Part shown: positions 42,426-52,230 of the stretch, piece by piece | Layout of the letters: every line of letters starts with the position of its first letter | How positions within the stretch are numbered: position 1 is the stretch's first letter | DNA from: Cyanodermella asteris | Lineage: Eukaryota > Ascomycota > Lecanoromycetes > Ostropales > Stictidaceae | Direction: 5' to 3' | Length of the DNA: 64,000 bases | NCBI GenBank assembly: GCA_900618795.1 | Contig: UYJD01000017.1 | Coordinates: 576,596-640,595, forward strand | Made by a program: the position numbers and the translations under genes | The notes under the pieces: model-generated | What the model was told of the DNA's origin: nothing | The model's input: only the letters and a program-made list of their open reading frames with translations | The model's database searches: none

Positions 42426-43571
42426 TCACAATTCTGTCTTATCATCATGCCGTGTCTGCAAAGGCTTCAAAAAGCCTTCCAGCTCCATCCACTCGGCTGT
42501 GAAGCCAGTAATAATCTTCGCCCAATCTTCGACCGTTGGTATATCCAGATGCTTTCCATCATCGTCCATAGTATGCCACACTCTCGGAAAAGGGCTCGCA
42601 ATCATATGCAGAATCTCGACACCTCGCGCCATGAAAGGAAGATGGTCGTCCTGGACTAGACCGCCAGACCACCGATCGGCAGTAAACGCCTTGTCCTTTT
42701 CGTGCAAGAAGAGCTCAGAGCTCTCGGTCGCGGTCAACTTGGAGTCCCTCAAGCGTTTCTCGATCCCAGCCATCTTCTGATACGCCCAGTTCGTCGTCCT
42801 AAAATAGCTGGGAACCTTTGGGTTTGCTGCTCCGAGCAGATCGAGCAGCACGAATAGTGCAATGTTCCCAAGCCGATTGCTGAAAGAGCCCATTGCATGT
42901 ACTTCGCTTTCCCAGCTCTCGGCCAGACTCCTCGCACCATACAGAGAGTCCGTGTCGCTCCATCTCAGGAAAGCCTCCTCTCCGTCCAGGAACAGAATCT
43001 GAAGACCTGTCGTGCTCATGGGGTCAAATTCGTCCACGCCGTCTTTCTCCATCTTCGCCCACTTCGCTTCCATGGCATGGCCCAAGGATTGCGCAGCATG
43101 CAAGAGCATTGCACACGGCGCGGCCGAGTCCGTTGCGCCAATGAACCCTTCAGGTGTGTACTTGGAGTCGAAATGTGCAACCAGCGTCAAATAGCTGACC
43201 TCCTCTTTCTTCGCCCATGGCGGATCCCGTGTCAAGATGATATTTGTGAACGGAACGTGCTCTTCGAAGACTGGTACTTTCGAGGACGAATTCTGCGTCG
43301 ACAGCGTCCACTTTGGCAAATTTTTGCTCGCAAAGTCGAAGAAGAATTGCTGGACCTTCTTGTTGCCCTCGGAACCCGAAACTCGAGGAATCAGGATTGG
43401 TGATAAGACGCCACCATCGTTGATGTCGAACTGACCCTTGGGTATGGTAAGCGATTGTAAAGACTCGTCCGACAACGCCGAGTATTGGATGGAGGGAGAA
43501 ACGAAGAGGAAGGCGATTGCGCCGGCGCAAGCCAGCGATCGGAATTGAGGCCACATGCTTGTCACGGACAT
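42426..43571 (-). CDS. Glutaminyl-peptide cyclotransferase (M28 fold)
   Basis: Intronless 381-residue protein. It should convert N-terminal glutamine to pyroglutamate on secreted proteins. A signal peptide or anchor is at about 8-27 (LACAGAIAFLFVSPSIQ). The zinc-site motifs of the family are present: LVAHFDSKYTPEGFIGATDS with its Asp, LQILFLDGEEAFLRWSDTDS with the catalytic Glu pair, and FPRVWHTMDDDGKHLD with the His. LGNIALFVLLDLLGAANP also matches eukaryotic QC enzymes. The start ATG at 43571 lies only five bases from the assembly gap, so an upstream exon cannot be excluded, although the signal peptide suggests the start is real. Confidence 0.9.
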   Translation of the reverse strand: MSVTSMWPQFRSLACAGAIAFLFVSPSIQYSALSDESLQSLTIPKGQFDINDGGVLSPILIPRVSGSEGNKKVQQFFFDFASKNLPKWTLSTQNSSSKVPVFEEHVPFTNIILTRDPPWAKKEEVSYLTLVAHFDSKYTPEGFIGATDSAAPCAMLLHAAQSLGHAMEAKWAKMEKDGVDEFDPMSTTGLQILFLDGEEAFLRWSDTDSLYGARSLAESWESEVHAMGSFSNRLGNIALFVLLDLLGAANPKVPSYFRTTNWAYQKMAGIEKRLRDSKLTATESSELFLHEKDKAFTADRWSGGLVQDDHLPFMARGVEILHMIASPFPRVWHTMDDDGKHLDIPTVEDWAKIITGFTAEWMELEGFLKPLQTRHDDKTEL

Positions 43572-43576
43572 AGGAA

Positions 43577-43875
43577 NNNNNNNNNNNNNNNNNNNNNNNN
43601 NNNNNNNNNNNNNNNNNNNNNNNNNNNNNNNNNNNNNNNNNNNNNNNNNNNNNNNNNNNNNNNNNNNNNNNNNNNNNNNNNNNNNNNNNNNNNNNNNNNN
43701 NNNNNNNNNNNNNNNNNNNNNNNNNNNNNNNNNNNNNNNNNNNNNNNNNNNNNNNNNNNNNNNNNNNNNNNNNNNNNNNNNNNNNNNNNNNNNNNNNNNN
43801 NNNNNNNNNNNNNNNNNNNNNNNNNNNNNNNNNNNNNNNNNNNNNNNNNNNNNNNNNNNNNNNNNNNNNNNNNNN
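43577..43875. other. Assembly gap (299 N)
   Basis: A run of 299 undetermined bases. It removes the promoter of the glutaminyl cyclase gene from view. Confidence 0.99.
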
Positions 43876-45625
43876 CGTTACAATGCTGGGACGCGACGCG
43901 GACGTTCAGGTCATGATCTGGGTATTGATGCCTTCACTACGAGCTCGTGACTTGGCGTCGTAGGAGGCGGGTCTGCAGTGCCGACACGTATGCGGTGAGC
44001 AGAGGTGTTGGCGCCGAGAAAGGTGTCTTATAATATGAGGCTTCGGAGTATAATTCGGGTTGAGATGCGGCCAAAAGCGGCGCTTCCTGCAGATCATCCG
44101 CACGATACTCTTTCGTTCCTTTTCAAACACCATGACTTTTTAGATTCATGGACCTCACGTTCCAAAGTGCCTTTTGCTTTGTTTCTTCTTGGGGCAGATT
44201 ACCCGTTTACATCTACCAATGCAATGCATGCTTGCTTCTCGAGTGACTAGTGAGAGCGGTGCTCAGCTCCACGATTTGTCCTCAAATGGAGCCCCTCGCA
44301 GCCTTCTTGCTTTCGTTGTGCGCTTCCATAGATGAGCACAGGCTGTTAGGCTGCTTCAAGGGCGCTCTAGTCCTCTTACTATGTCGCTTGTCACTTTTCC
44401 TGGACGAAGACTGAAATCCAGCCGCGGGTGTCGACAACGAACTGAGGTGCTTTTGTCAACGAAAGTCGAACAATTCGGCTGCGAACGAGGGCGACATTGA
44501 TGGTCTCTACGCCTAGGACTCTCAGCGCGTTTGTCCGCATTGGACCATGTCTGCTCGTCCTTGCAAAGGTGATTGCCTACCAGTGAGGTATTTCCGCCGT
44601 AGTCTTAGCGAACTTTTCCTCTGCATGCACACTTTACGAAGGACGACGAACCAAGACTGCTCGTTAAGCGTATCGACGAATTGCCCGCCGCGTTCTTGCT
44701 TGATATCGAGGTTACTAACAGCTTTCGAAATGCGCTCTGCTTGAGCAGCCAGGTTATACTTGCATGTGAAGGCGCAGCAGGGAGACGAAAGGACGAATGA
44801 ACAAGCAATAACGTGGACGTGCCGTCCCACAGAACCTGGCCGATCAGCACGTCGAATGCAGGCCAAAGCGTCGATTTTTGCCCGATACATGCGAACCCTA
44901 TCTACGAACTATCCCGATTGAGAAGCAAACTGCGGCGTTGTCTCCTTCTAGCCCTTTGTGGCTGCTCTGTTTGGCGAACAGAACCACAACCGTCTGCCGT
45001 CCGTTCTGGACTCGGTTCTAGCGTGAAGCCGCGGCGCATTGAGTCTACCCCAGCTTTCAGCCAGAGATAAGCCACAACCACGGCCATGGATTCTGATTGT
45101 CGCACTCATTCCCAAGACACTGGTCATTGAGGAGCGAGCACCGCCGACTGCATGCGGCGCGGCATCTGTGCCTGTCCCGTGTCTTGCAAGACCGACTCAC
45201 ACTGGCTGCCAGCAGCGGACTAGCTGAGCTATTCTGGCTCTTCTTCTCCCCATCTCGGGACTTTCCATGATCCCATCACCACCTTGCGGCTGTTCTCCAA
45301 GACTGCATAGGTAGCTAACACGGCTGGTCCGAAGCTCACAAAGTCCTGCCATCTACTGGGCCTCAAAGTCGAGTCTGACCTAGGTTGAACGAGGTGATGC
45401 TTGCCATGCGTCTGGACTCGGCTGATGAGCTGGCGGCTGTTCCTAAGCGTCTTTGAGTACATGTACCTGTCAGCTTCCCCATGTTTCCCTTGATTGCCTC
45501 GCTTGTCGGTGTGGTCTTTCGTTGACAGCTGCTTTGGTTGTTTTGTATTGTGTGACGGTCGAGCAATCCTCCCCTGCACATCTCTACCTGTAAATTACCG
45601 TCGAGGTCTTATAACCAAAAGCATA
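43876..45625. other. Intergenic, no gene recognised
   Basis: Short minus-strand frames at 44380-44890 look weakly protein-like (for example NLAAQAERISKAVSNLDIKQ), but no start, splice pattern or family is evident. A TATAA box at about 45609-45613 lies 13-17 bp upstream of the next ATG, closer than usual. Confidence 0.4.
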
Positions 45626-46474
45626 ATGGCCGGCCTCATCACCAGTGCTGTCGGCGGTCTTCTTGCCAGTGCTCTCAGCAATACCGCCCTTGCGCCGGTC
45701 GTTGGCAACAGTGCTCTCGTACCAATTGTCAGCGTTGTCTCCGGTATCACCCAGACCATCGGCCTCGTTCAGCAAGCAGGCCCGGGAATCGTAGTGTACA
45801 CCGTCTCCGCTCAGGTCAACGGTGTCTTGACCCAGGTTCCCGTCGTCGGAGCTCCAGCAGCTTGTCTCTTCAAGAATGCTGTCAGCAGTACGTTTCGTCT
45901 TCCGTTCTCGAGACCACTGATCGGCAATATATGCTGACCCAATACTCCAGCTCTGACCGTCATCACCGGCGAGGGAAGCACCATCCTCGAACCCGTCATC
46001 GGCTCAATCACCGCCGGCGGCACCGACGTGATCCCCGTCGTCATCGCATCCGCAACAGGCGCAGCGAACATGGATCCCACCGCAGTGCTCGGCGGCCTCG
46101 CCGCCGCAACAGGCACCTTGACGGGACTGGCGGGCAGCGCGACCAACATTGCCGACCTCCTCACCTGTCTGACCGGCGGCATGACTGGCGGCGTCTCTAC
46201 GCCCAAAGTGACCGGCGTCATGACCGGTCTGCCCGTCAGCGGCGCGTCAGTCCCGACGGGCGTCCAGACCCCCGGAGTCTCGGTCCCGACTGGCGTCAGC
46301 ATGGCGACGTCGATGATACCCATTGGCGGATCATCGTCGATCAGCATGCCGAAGTTCACCAACGCCGCGGCGGTTGGCGTGGTGGCGAACAGCCAGCTCA
46401 TGGGCTTGATGACGATCATCACGGCTTTTGTGTCGTTAATGTTCGGGAGTGGATTCCTGTTCATGATTATTTGA
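45626..46474 (+). CDS. Orphan Gly/Ala/Thr-rich hydrophobic protein
   Basis: Two exons, 45626-45887 and 45951-46474, encode 261 residues; the 63-bp intron (GTACGT...CTCCAG) is in phase 1. The sequence is rich in Gly, Ala, Val, Thr and Ser and nearly lacks charged residues. The N-terminus MAGLITSAVGGLLASALSN could be a signal or amphipathic helix but lacks a basic residue. Only two cysteines occur, ACLFKNAV and LLTCLTGG. A low-complexity segment with repeated VSVPTGV/ASVPTGVQTPG follows. The C-terminal 28 residues are hydrophobic (LMGLMTIITAFVSLMFGSGF, then LFMII), consistent with a tail anchor or GPI-attachment signal. I do not recognise a family. Codon pattern and intron support coding. Confidence 0.68.
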
Positions 46475-46858
46475 GCTGCCGACCACTGAGAGCCGGTTAC
46501 GAGAACATGTATATACCCCTGAAGTCGGCGTTGTGGAAGATTGGAAGATTTGTACATACCCGAGCGTCGATGATAATGCGAACATGACATGGCACTGAAA
46601 TAATGACAGAAGATTCTCTGATAATCCCTCTTCGTACTAGACAAGTGACACTGTCTCCTTCTTGCAAGTGCGTTCCCCTACGCTCATTCGTCATTCTTTC
46701 AGATCGAACCATGACATGCGATACAATAGCGTCGCTTGATATTTACAAAGTTGCTTGCTCATTCAACGCGGTCTCCAGGATCCAAGTTCTGAGAGCTCAC
46801 CATGATTGTGTCGAATACATGTCATCATCTCAGCATCGCTTCATACGCTCTCAGAACC
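46475..46858. other. Intergenic
   Basis: Convergent 3' ends of two genes. Nothing recognised. Confidence 0.45.
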
Positions 46859-48891
46859 CTAAAGCTTCAACTGCCCCGACTTTAAGCGCTCCCACTCCTT
46901 CTGCCCAAACTTCTCATACACCTTCCCCTTCAAGTAATAGACCTCGTCGGTCTCGGGTAACTTACTCAGATCCACCCCCTGGTTCCTGAAAATATGCTTC
47001 TGCTGCTTATTATTTCCCGTCACCATCTGGTCCTGCGTCACGCGAATGAACGTCGGCACCGCGTATTTTGGCAGCTTCTGGCTGGCATGCTTCGCGAGCT
47101 CGCGCATCAGGTCCGGCGTGACGGGTTTTGTGAACGTCACGGCGGCGCAGCCGGCACGCCCGTCGTGGTGCGGGACCTCTACGCCGTAGACGTTGGCTTC
47201 CGAGATGGCAGCGTGGTTGCCCAGGGCTTCGGAGACTTCGTTGGTGGAGACGTTCTCGCTGCGCCAGCGGTACGTGTCGCCGATGCGGTCCATGAAGAAT
47301 TGCCGGCCCTCCTCGTCGATGCGCAGGATATCGCCGGTACGGTAGTATACGTCTCCCTTTACAAAGCAGTCGCGCATGATCTTCTTGTTCGTCGCGCCCT
47401 CGTTTCCGTAGTATCCCTGGAAATTGAAGCTGATGTTTTGCGGGTCGAGCTGGAAGAGGAGTTCGCCGGGCTCGCCGGGCGCGTACTCGACGACGAAGTT
47501 GTTGTTATTCGCGTCGCGGAGCGGTTCTTCCGTGTCGATGTCGACTTGGGCGATCTTGTAGCGGCCGCCGAAGAGGGTTGTGGCGATCTTGCCGGCTTTG
47601 CCGATGGCGCCGGATGTGAACTTGTTGCGCGACAGGTTCCAGGAGGATTGCGGGGATTCGGTGGCGCTGTAGAATTCGCCGATGGTCTCGATGCCGAAGC
47701 GGTCCTTGAAGCGGTCCCAGACGTCCGGGCGCATGCCGTTGCCAAAGGCGCTGTGCACGTTGTGCTGCTTGTCGATGTTCTCGCCCGTGATGGGGTCTTT
47801 CTGCGGTGGTGCGGCGAGCAGGTAGCGGTTCGTCTCGCCGACGTACTGGATGATGGTTGCTCCGCTGGCGCGGACTTCGGGCCAGAAGGTTGCGTTGGAG
47901 AACTTCTTGCCGATTGCGCAGCAGGCACCGGAGTATTGGCAGGCCATCAGACAAAGGATCATGGCTGTGCTGTGATAAAGGGGCATACACGTATAGTAGA
48001 TGTCGGTTTTCCTCAACTCGCCCCAGCGCTTCATCAACGGTCCGCAGGATGCGAACTTGGCCCACGAGACCACGGCGGGCTTCGGGAGTCCAGTTGTGCC
48101 GGAGGTGAAGATCAAAGCTCCCATTTTGTCGTATCCCTCGTTGAAACCAGCTCCGGATCGTGCAGTGTCGGGTTCGCGGTGAGGAGTATATGTCGCAACC
48201 TTTGCAGTCAGAGCAGCATCGAGGACCGACATCTCGACGCCTCCCTTACCATCCTTGCGGAAGTTGGACGCCGCCAGCTTCTCCCTCACCTCTGGTGTGA
48301 ACGTGCCAGCAACCTCTTCGTCGACCAGAAGCACCCGGGAACTGGAAGCCTTGACACAATGCAGCAAAGGATCCCCAGCCAAGTTGTAGTTGATATAAGC
48401 CGGCTTCGCACCCAAGTTCCAGATAGCAAATGTAAGGAAGACAAATACCGGCTTGTTCATGCAGTCGACCGCAACGACATCTCCCGAGGCAACCTGGTGG
48501 GCGTCCTTGAGCCAGTGTGAGTATTGCAGCACCTGCTGGTAGACTTCGCTGTATGTGTAGAACCGACCCTCAAACCAGAGGAAGTTTCGAGACGCCGTAT
48601 CCTTGCTCAGTGCCGATTCCTCCAACCAGTAGAACGGATTTGCCCTGTCAGACCTCTCAAGTCGTAGTTGGCGAACACCAATCGTGACCAGGACGCTGAC
48701 TAGCTTCGCATCGCCGCTGATGCCCCATTTCGCATTCAAGTAAGACCAGGCAGCGACGCCCGCAGGTATCGCCACCGATAGAGGGAGTCTAGGGAGCTGG
48801 ACAGAAACTGTAGAAGCATCGTCAGCAAACGGAGTCCCTTCTGTAGAGGTCGCTTCGAAGTAAGGAGCAGGCCAGTATACTTACTGCGCAT
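46859..48891 (-). CDS. FAT1: Very-long-chain acyl-CoA synthetase / fatty acid transporter
   Basis: Fat1-type enzyme that activates very-long-chain fatty acids and couples this to uptake; in yeast it sits on lipid droplets, ER and peroxisomes. Two exons, 48885-48891 and 46859-48807, encode 651 residues. The first exon is only 7 bp (ATGCGCA) before a 77-bp intron (GTAAGT...CTACAG). The ATP/AMP motif is GALIFTSGTTGLPKPAVVSW. The VLACS motif reads YYRTGDILRIDEEGRQFFMD, then RIGDTYRWRSENVSTNEV. IGEFYSATE is the AMP-binding core. An N-terminal hydrophobic stretch may anchor it. The C-terminus ends SGQLKL; yeast Fat1 ends IKL, a weak peroxisomal signal, so dual location is possible. A longer 5' leader model cannot be excluded. 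Confidence 0.94.
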
Positions 48892-49463
48892 GGTGATGAT
48901 GGGAGAGCTGTCTCGGCTCGTCGGTCAGGAACATGGAGCAGGGTCGGGCTAGATGAAGCAGCGAGGATGAGGATCCTGCCATATCGAAGATCGGCTAGCT
49001 TCGAGGCGCCCACGGAGACGGTCTAGCAGAATTCTTGTGTGAGGTCTGTCAGAGTGTAAATGCGGAGAGCTAACGCTTTTGCCTCGGTTCGGATGTCCAC
49101 CATCCACCTGAGTGTGAACCCTTGCCACGATGCCGACAACCCTCTCAGCCTCGCATCAAGTGGCTGGCCTCTATATACCTAGGCAACAATCTGCTGCATT
49201 ATTCAAGGAAAGTGATGTCTACTAGATGGTTTCTTTGCGCAGCCATATTGCAAAGATCGGACAAACCTGTTGTAAATGTCAGCCGCCGTTCGGACTCCAC
49301 ATCGCAACTGTTTATCTCGCAATGTTTGAGATTCCTGGAACACTGACCCACCTAAGGATCACGGACGCCCAACCATTGGCTGGCGAAGGTTATCGCTTAA
49401 TGGCTGGACTGGAACCGGCAAGGGTCAAGCTGGGGTAACCCTTGTGAATGCTAAAGTTAGGCC
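48892..49463. other. Intergenic; FAT1 promoter
   Basis: Upstream of FAT1. No gene or specific regulatory site was recognised. Confidence 0.45.
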
Positions 49464-50232
49464 ATGTCAATGTCCTTCGCCGACGCTTCTACGACGCCGT
49501 ATGGAAGCCCACCGCCCACCGTGGCAGTGACGACCCTAGTTGGTATAACGCCTGGTATCATTCACTATCTGACGATGAGCCTGCTGCAAATGCTTCGTGA
49601 CATCAAAGACCGGTCTAAACAAAGGTTGCCCTTGGATGAGTCGACGAATCCACCGCCCATTTTCGCTGATCGGAACGCCAGATTCAACCCTTTTCGCTCG
49701 AGCAAGACACAACATCAAAATGCCATGTCCAGTTCCACACCCGACGAGGCAAGGCAACCCATCGTATGCCCATCCTTAAAGTATTACTCAGAATGCTTCG
49801 TCCAAAGCCGTCGCGTTTGCGGGTGCAAGGCCATGCAAAACCGAGCCATCTCCAGCTTCGGTCCAGGTCCCTTACTCGGGGTTTCAAAAGCCTCACGCCT
49901 TTTGATTGCTTGACAACCGCCTACAGGCAGGTGAGACACTCCAAAGTATCGCTCAGAATGCTTTATCATTTGCCGCCTGTCCTGCAGCAACATGGGCGTG
50001 CAAAGTCGAACCAAGTCAAGCTCCTACTCCTGCTCAAATTCCTCATACGCTCTTTGCTCAGCCACTCGCCATTTCCAATTCTCAGCACAACGGATCTTCC
50101 CTTTCCACACAACATGCCAACGGTTACGTGCTCTCTCCCATAGGGGAGCCCGCTGCGTCGTACGTTCGGCAGCTCGCATCCAGATTTGACGAAAGTGCGC
50201 CCCCAATGGGAGGTCGTGCGACTGACGCTTGA
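49464..50232 (+). pseudogene. Repeat-bearing frame, probably decayed
   Basis: An ATG frame (49464-49913) starts with a Pro-rich and then hydrophobic segment (VAVTTLVGITPGIIHYLTMS). Two imperfect tandem units follow in another frame, at about 49780-49900 and 49943-50070, read as SITQNASSKA...CKTEPSPAS and SIAQNALSFA...CKVEPSQAP. Differences between units concentrate at third codon positions (ATT/ATC, TCC/TCA, GAG/GAA), a sign of past protein-coding selection. A TAA stands where the second unit has CAA, and a TGA separates the units. Possible third remnant HQNAMSSS lies upstream in the first frame. No clean splice model was found. Confidence 0.4.
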
Positions 50233-50428
50233 TTGCTTTTTGGAGCTTGTCCGATAGGGGTACCTCGCCATTTGGCAGTGGGTTGAGCGCCTTCAATTTC
50301 TTCGTCACGCGCTTCGCGTGCTCGCGCAACGAAATACGTGTCCAGGTGTTAAGCGTGGTATCCTTTGCCGATAATGATCGATCCGCGTCGAACAGGCTCG
50401 CCTCGATCCGGAACTTGTGAGTTCGCAT
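50024..50428 (-). CDS. Small orphan protein
   Basis: Open frame of 134 residues from the ATG at 50428. It is basic and helical (REHAKRVTKKLKALNPLPNG, LSDKLQKAIKRQSHDLP) and ends RAYEEFEQE. No family recognised. The 3' end overlaps the plus-strand repeat-bearing frame, so only one of the two is likely to be coding here; the clean start and stop favour this one. Confidence 0.38.
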   Translation of the reverse strand: MRTHKFRIEASLFDADRSLSAKDTTLNTWTRISLREHAKRVTKKLKALNPLPNGEVPLSDKLQKAIKRQSHDLPLGAHFRQIWMRAAERTTQRAPLWERARNRWHVVWKGKIRCAENWKWRVAEQRAYEEFEQE

Positions 50429-50685
50429 TTTCACGTTGTCTGGCCTGGGCAATCTGCGAGTCCTCCTAGGCGCGGACTTCCGGGAGGCCCCACGAGGACG
50501 GAATCATGTTGTGGGTACGTAGGATATGCGAGATATGTTGTTGCTATTGTTGTTGTATGTCTGTCGTACTTTTTGAGAGTGTTTCGTAAAGATGTTGAGA
50601 GGTTGGAGGATGCTTCGAGTCAAAGTGGAGATTTCGAGTATAAGCCTGGTGCAGTCCGGTTTGGCAGGTACGAAGTGGCGCTCTG

Positions 50686-51225
50686 CTAGTCGTGCCTGCA
50701 AACTCTGATGACTTCCTCGCAGATCGTCTTGTCCTGCTCAGCAGCGAGATTTTCCTTCGAAGCAGAGAGAGTTGCATTGACCTGCTCGAAAGGAGTCCAA
50801 CGGCTCTTGAAAAAGCCTTCGTGTCCCGGTGGATCTGGATCGATCGTGGAATCTGCTTCACCAATGTACCACAAGATGATTTCCGGTGCCTCTGCCTCCA
50901 ACCCCTGCAGTTGAACAGCAATAGGTTCAGTATGTTTCCCTGCCTGAACTGCATCGGCACCGTCGGGCCTCTCAGGCGGCTCACAGTTCGTCTCAAAATT
51001 GGTCGGTCGAAGGCGTGCTCGAACTCCCGTCGCCTTGTACGTTTCGCGGAGGGATGCGTCCTCGAGCGTTTCGCCTACGTATTTCTCACTTGAGCCGAGG
51101 GAAATTTCGCCAGTTGAAGGGATCTCGGTAAGTAGAAGCATGGAATTTTTGAGGTCGACGACTACAAGCCCTGAACGAATCGCGAAATCGCTCGCAAAAA
51201 ATACAGAATTGTCAGCCCCTGCCAT
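50686..51225 (-). CDS. Nudix-like protein with degenerate Nudix box
   Basis: Intronless 179-residue protein, the usual size of a fungal Nudix hydrolase. Residues about 38-70 align with the Nudix box region: GETLEDASLRETYKATGV. The canonical signature is GX5EX7REUXEEXGU; here RE is kept but the metal-binding EE pair reads KA, so divalent-metal-dependent hydrolysis is probably lost. The N-terminus (SDFAIRSGLVVVDLKNSMLL) and the C-terminal helix (LAAEQDKTICEEVIRV) fit the fold. Related intact fungal proteins normally read RETYEETG at this place. It may be a regulator, a substrate-binding relic or a gene in early decay. No stop or frameshift is present. Confidence 0.7.
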   Translation of the reverse strand: MAGADNSVFFASDFAIRSGLVVVDLKNSMLLLTEIPSTGEISLGSSEKYVGETLEDASLRETYKATGVRARLRPTNFETNCEPPERPDGADAVQAGKHTEPIAVQLQGLEAEAPEIILWYIGEADSTIDPDPPGHEGFFKSRWTPFEQVNATLSASKENLAAEQDKTICEEVIRVCRHD

Positions 51226-51539
51226 GGTCGTTGGTTGTGATGTCCTAGGTAGTGAATGGACCGGTTGAGGAACGAAGAGCCTGAAGGTTCAATCTACTTA
51301 TATGCCTTTTCCACTATGTTTGCATCTGTTCTGTTGGGCAGCTTTGTAAAGCTAATGCTTGCAAGCCTCCTTTGTTTTGCAACGACTGCACCACGTAAGG
51401 AAACTGACGCCTGGTTTGTCCAAGAACGACAGCAACAGAGCTTGAAGTGTTTTCGAGGGTCAATCAAATATGGGAAAAGAAGGCAACTTCATCCATGTAA
51501 GTAGCGGCTGTTTCAAGCCTGACGCGTTTCAGCAGGGTG
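51226..51539. other. Intergenic, Nudix-like promoter
   Basis: Upstream of the Nudix-like gene. Nothing else recognised. Confidence 0.4.
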
Positions 51540-52100
51540 ACTTTCTTCCACCTCACCTCGCACATGACCTAGCCATCTCCCCATCCGCATACACAGCTTT
51601 CCCCCCGAATTCTTAGCCGCATTATCAGCTGCATACTCGGCCACGTCAACTTTTGTTCGACAAGAAATGGGCGTTTCGATCACTCGTCCTCCGATCATTG
51701 CATGAAAGAGCACAGGCTGCTTCACGTATACTGATATTGGCATCAGGGGCACTAGAGTTGACTGACTGCCTCAGCACCTCAATACGCCCTCATTCTTTCA
51801 TCCTCACAAAACAGCATCCTCTTTCCCTTGCCTCTGACAAAACAAGACCTATCTGACGCAAACACCCTGCTGACCGCCGATGGAAAGCGCACATCCGCAG
51901 CCGCAGCCCTGGTTGAAACATTCCTGATTCCGACGGCAACGACGGGTTCCGCACGTTTGTCACTGCTTCTTGCTGAGCACATGGTACAGGAGATCATCCT
52001 CACCAATCTATCACGACCTTTGGTCAGCAGGTCTGTCTTTGATGTCCCGCTCTCCTCTCGCTGGGTAGGTTCTACTCGGAGGGGCCCACTTTTGTGGTGA
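51540..52100 (+). pseudogene. Possible decayed gene, unidentified
   Basis: Protein-like text runs on the plus strand in fragments: HDLAISPSAYTAFPPNS (about 51565), then ATSTFVRQEMGVSITRPPII, then after an acceptor-like CTGACTGCCTCAG at about 51775 the longest piece with LPLTKQDLSDANTLLTADGK, TSAAAALVETFLIPTAT and RLSLLLAEHMVQEIILTN. Stops separate the pieces and no ATG leads them. Codon choice looks coding. The family is not recognised. An intron explains one junction but not the others. Confidence 0.33.
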
Positions 52101-52107
52101 TGTGGAC

Positions 52108-52230
52108 TTACATCGTTGCCGGCTGCAGGCGAGGTATTGGCATCGGCTGCGGCAGAGGGGCGGGAGCCGGGAGGGCCATGCTAAGGGAGACGAGGCTGAA
52201 AGCAGCGAGGAGGAATGCGGATGTCTGTAT
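52108..52230 (-). pseudogene. Possible secretory leader without ATG
   Basis: A frame reads IQTSAFLLAAFSLVSLSMAL followed by PAPAPLPQP, which looks like a fungal signal peptide with a Pro-rich mature start. The codon where ATG is expected is ATA (52230-52228), and the frame ends at 52108. A GTAAGT donor follows at about 52110. It may be a lost small secreted-protein gene or chance. Confidence 0.25.

Noticed and set aside
46695-46720. tRNA-like GATCGAACC on minus strand
   Set aside because: No cloverleaf arms could be folded around it.
46994-48520. 508-residue plus-strand frame
   Set aside because: Antisense of FAT1; Fat1 motifs on the minus strand explain the open frame.
49464-49600. Third paralogue of the small peptide family
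   Set aside because: The hydrophobic N-terminal segment is similar in layout only; the SVxVALPxM helix, phase-1 intron and RVRSxP tail are missing.
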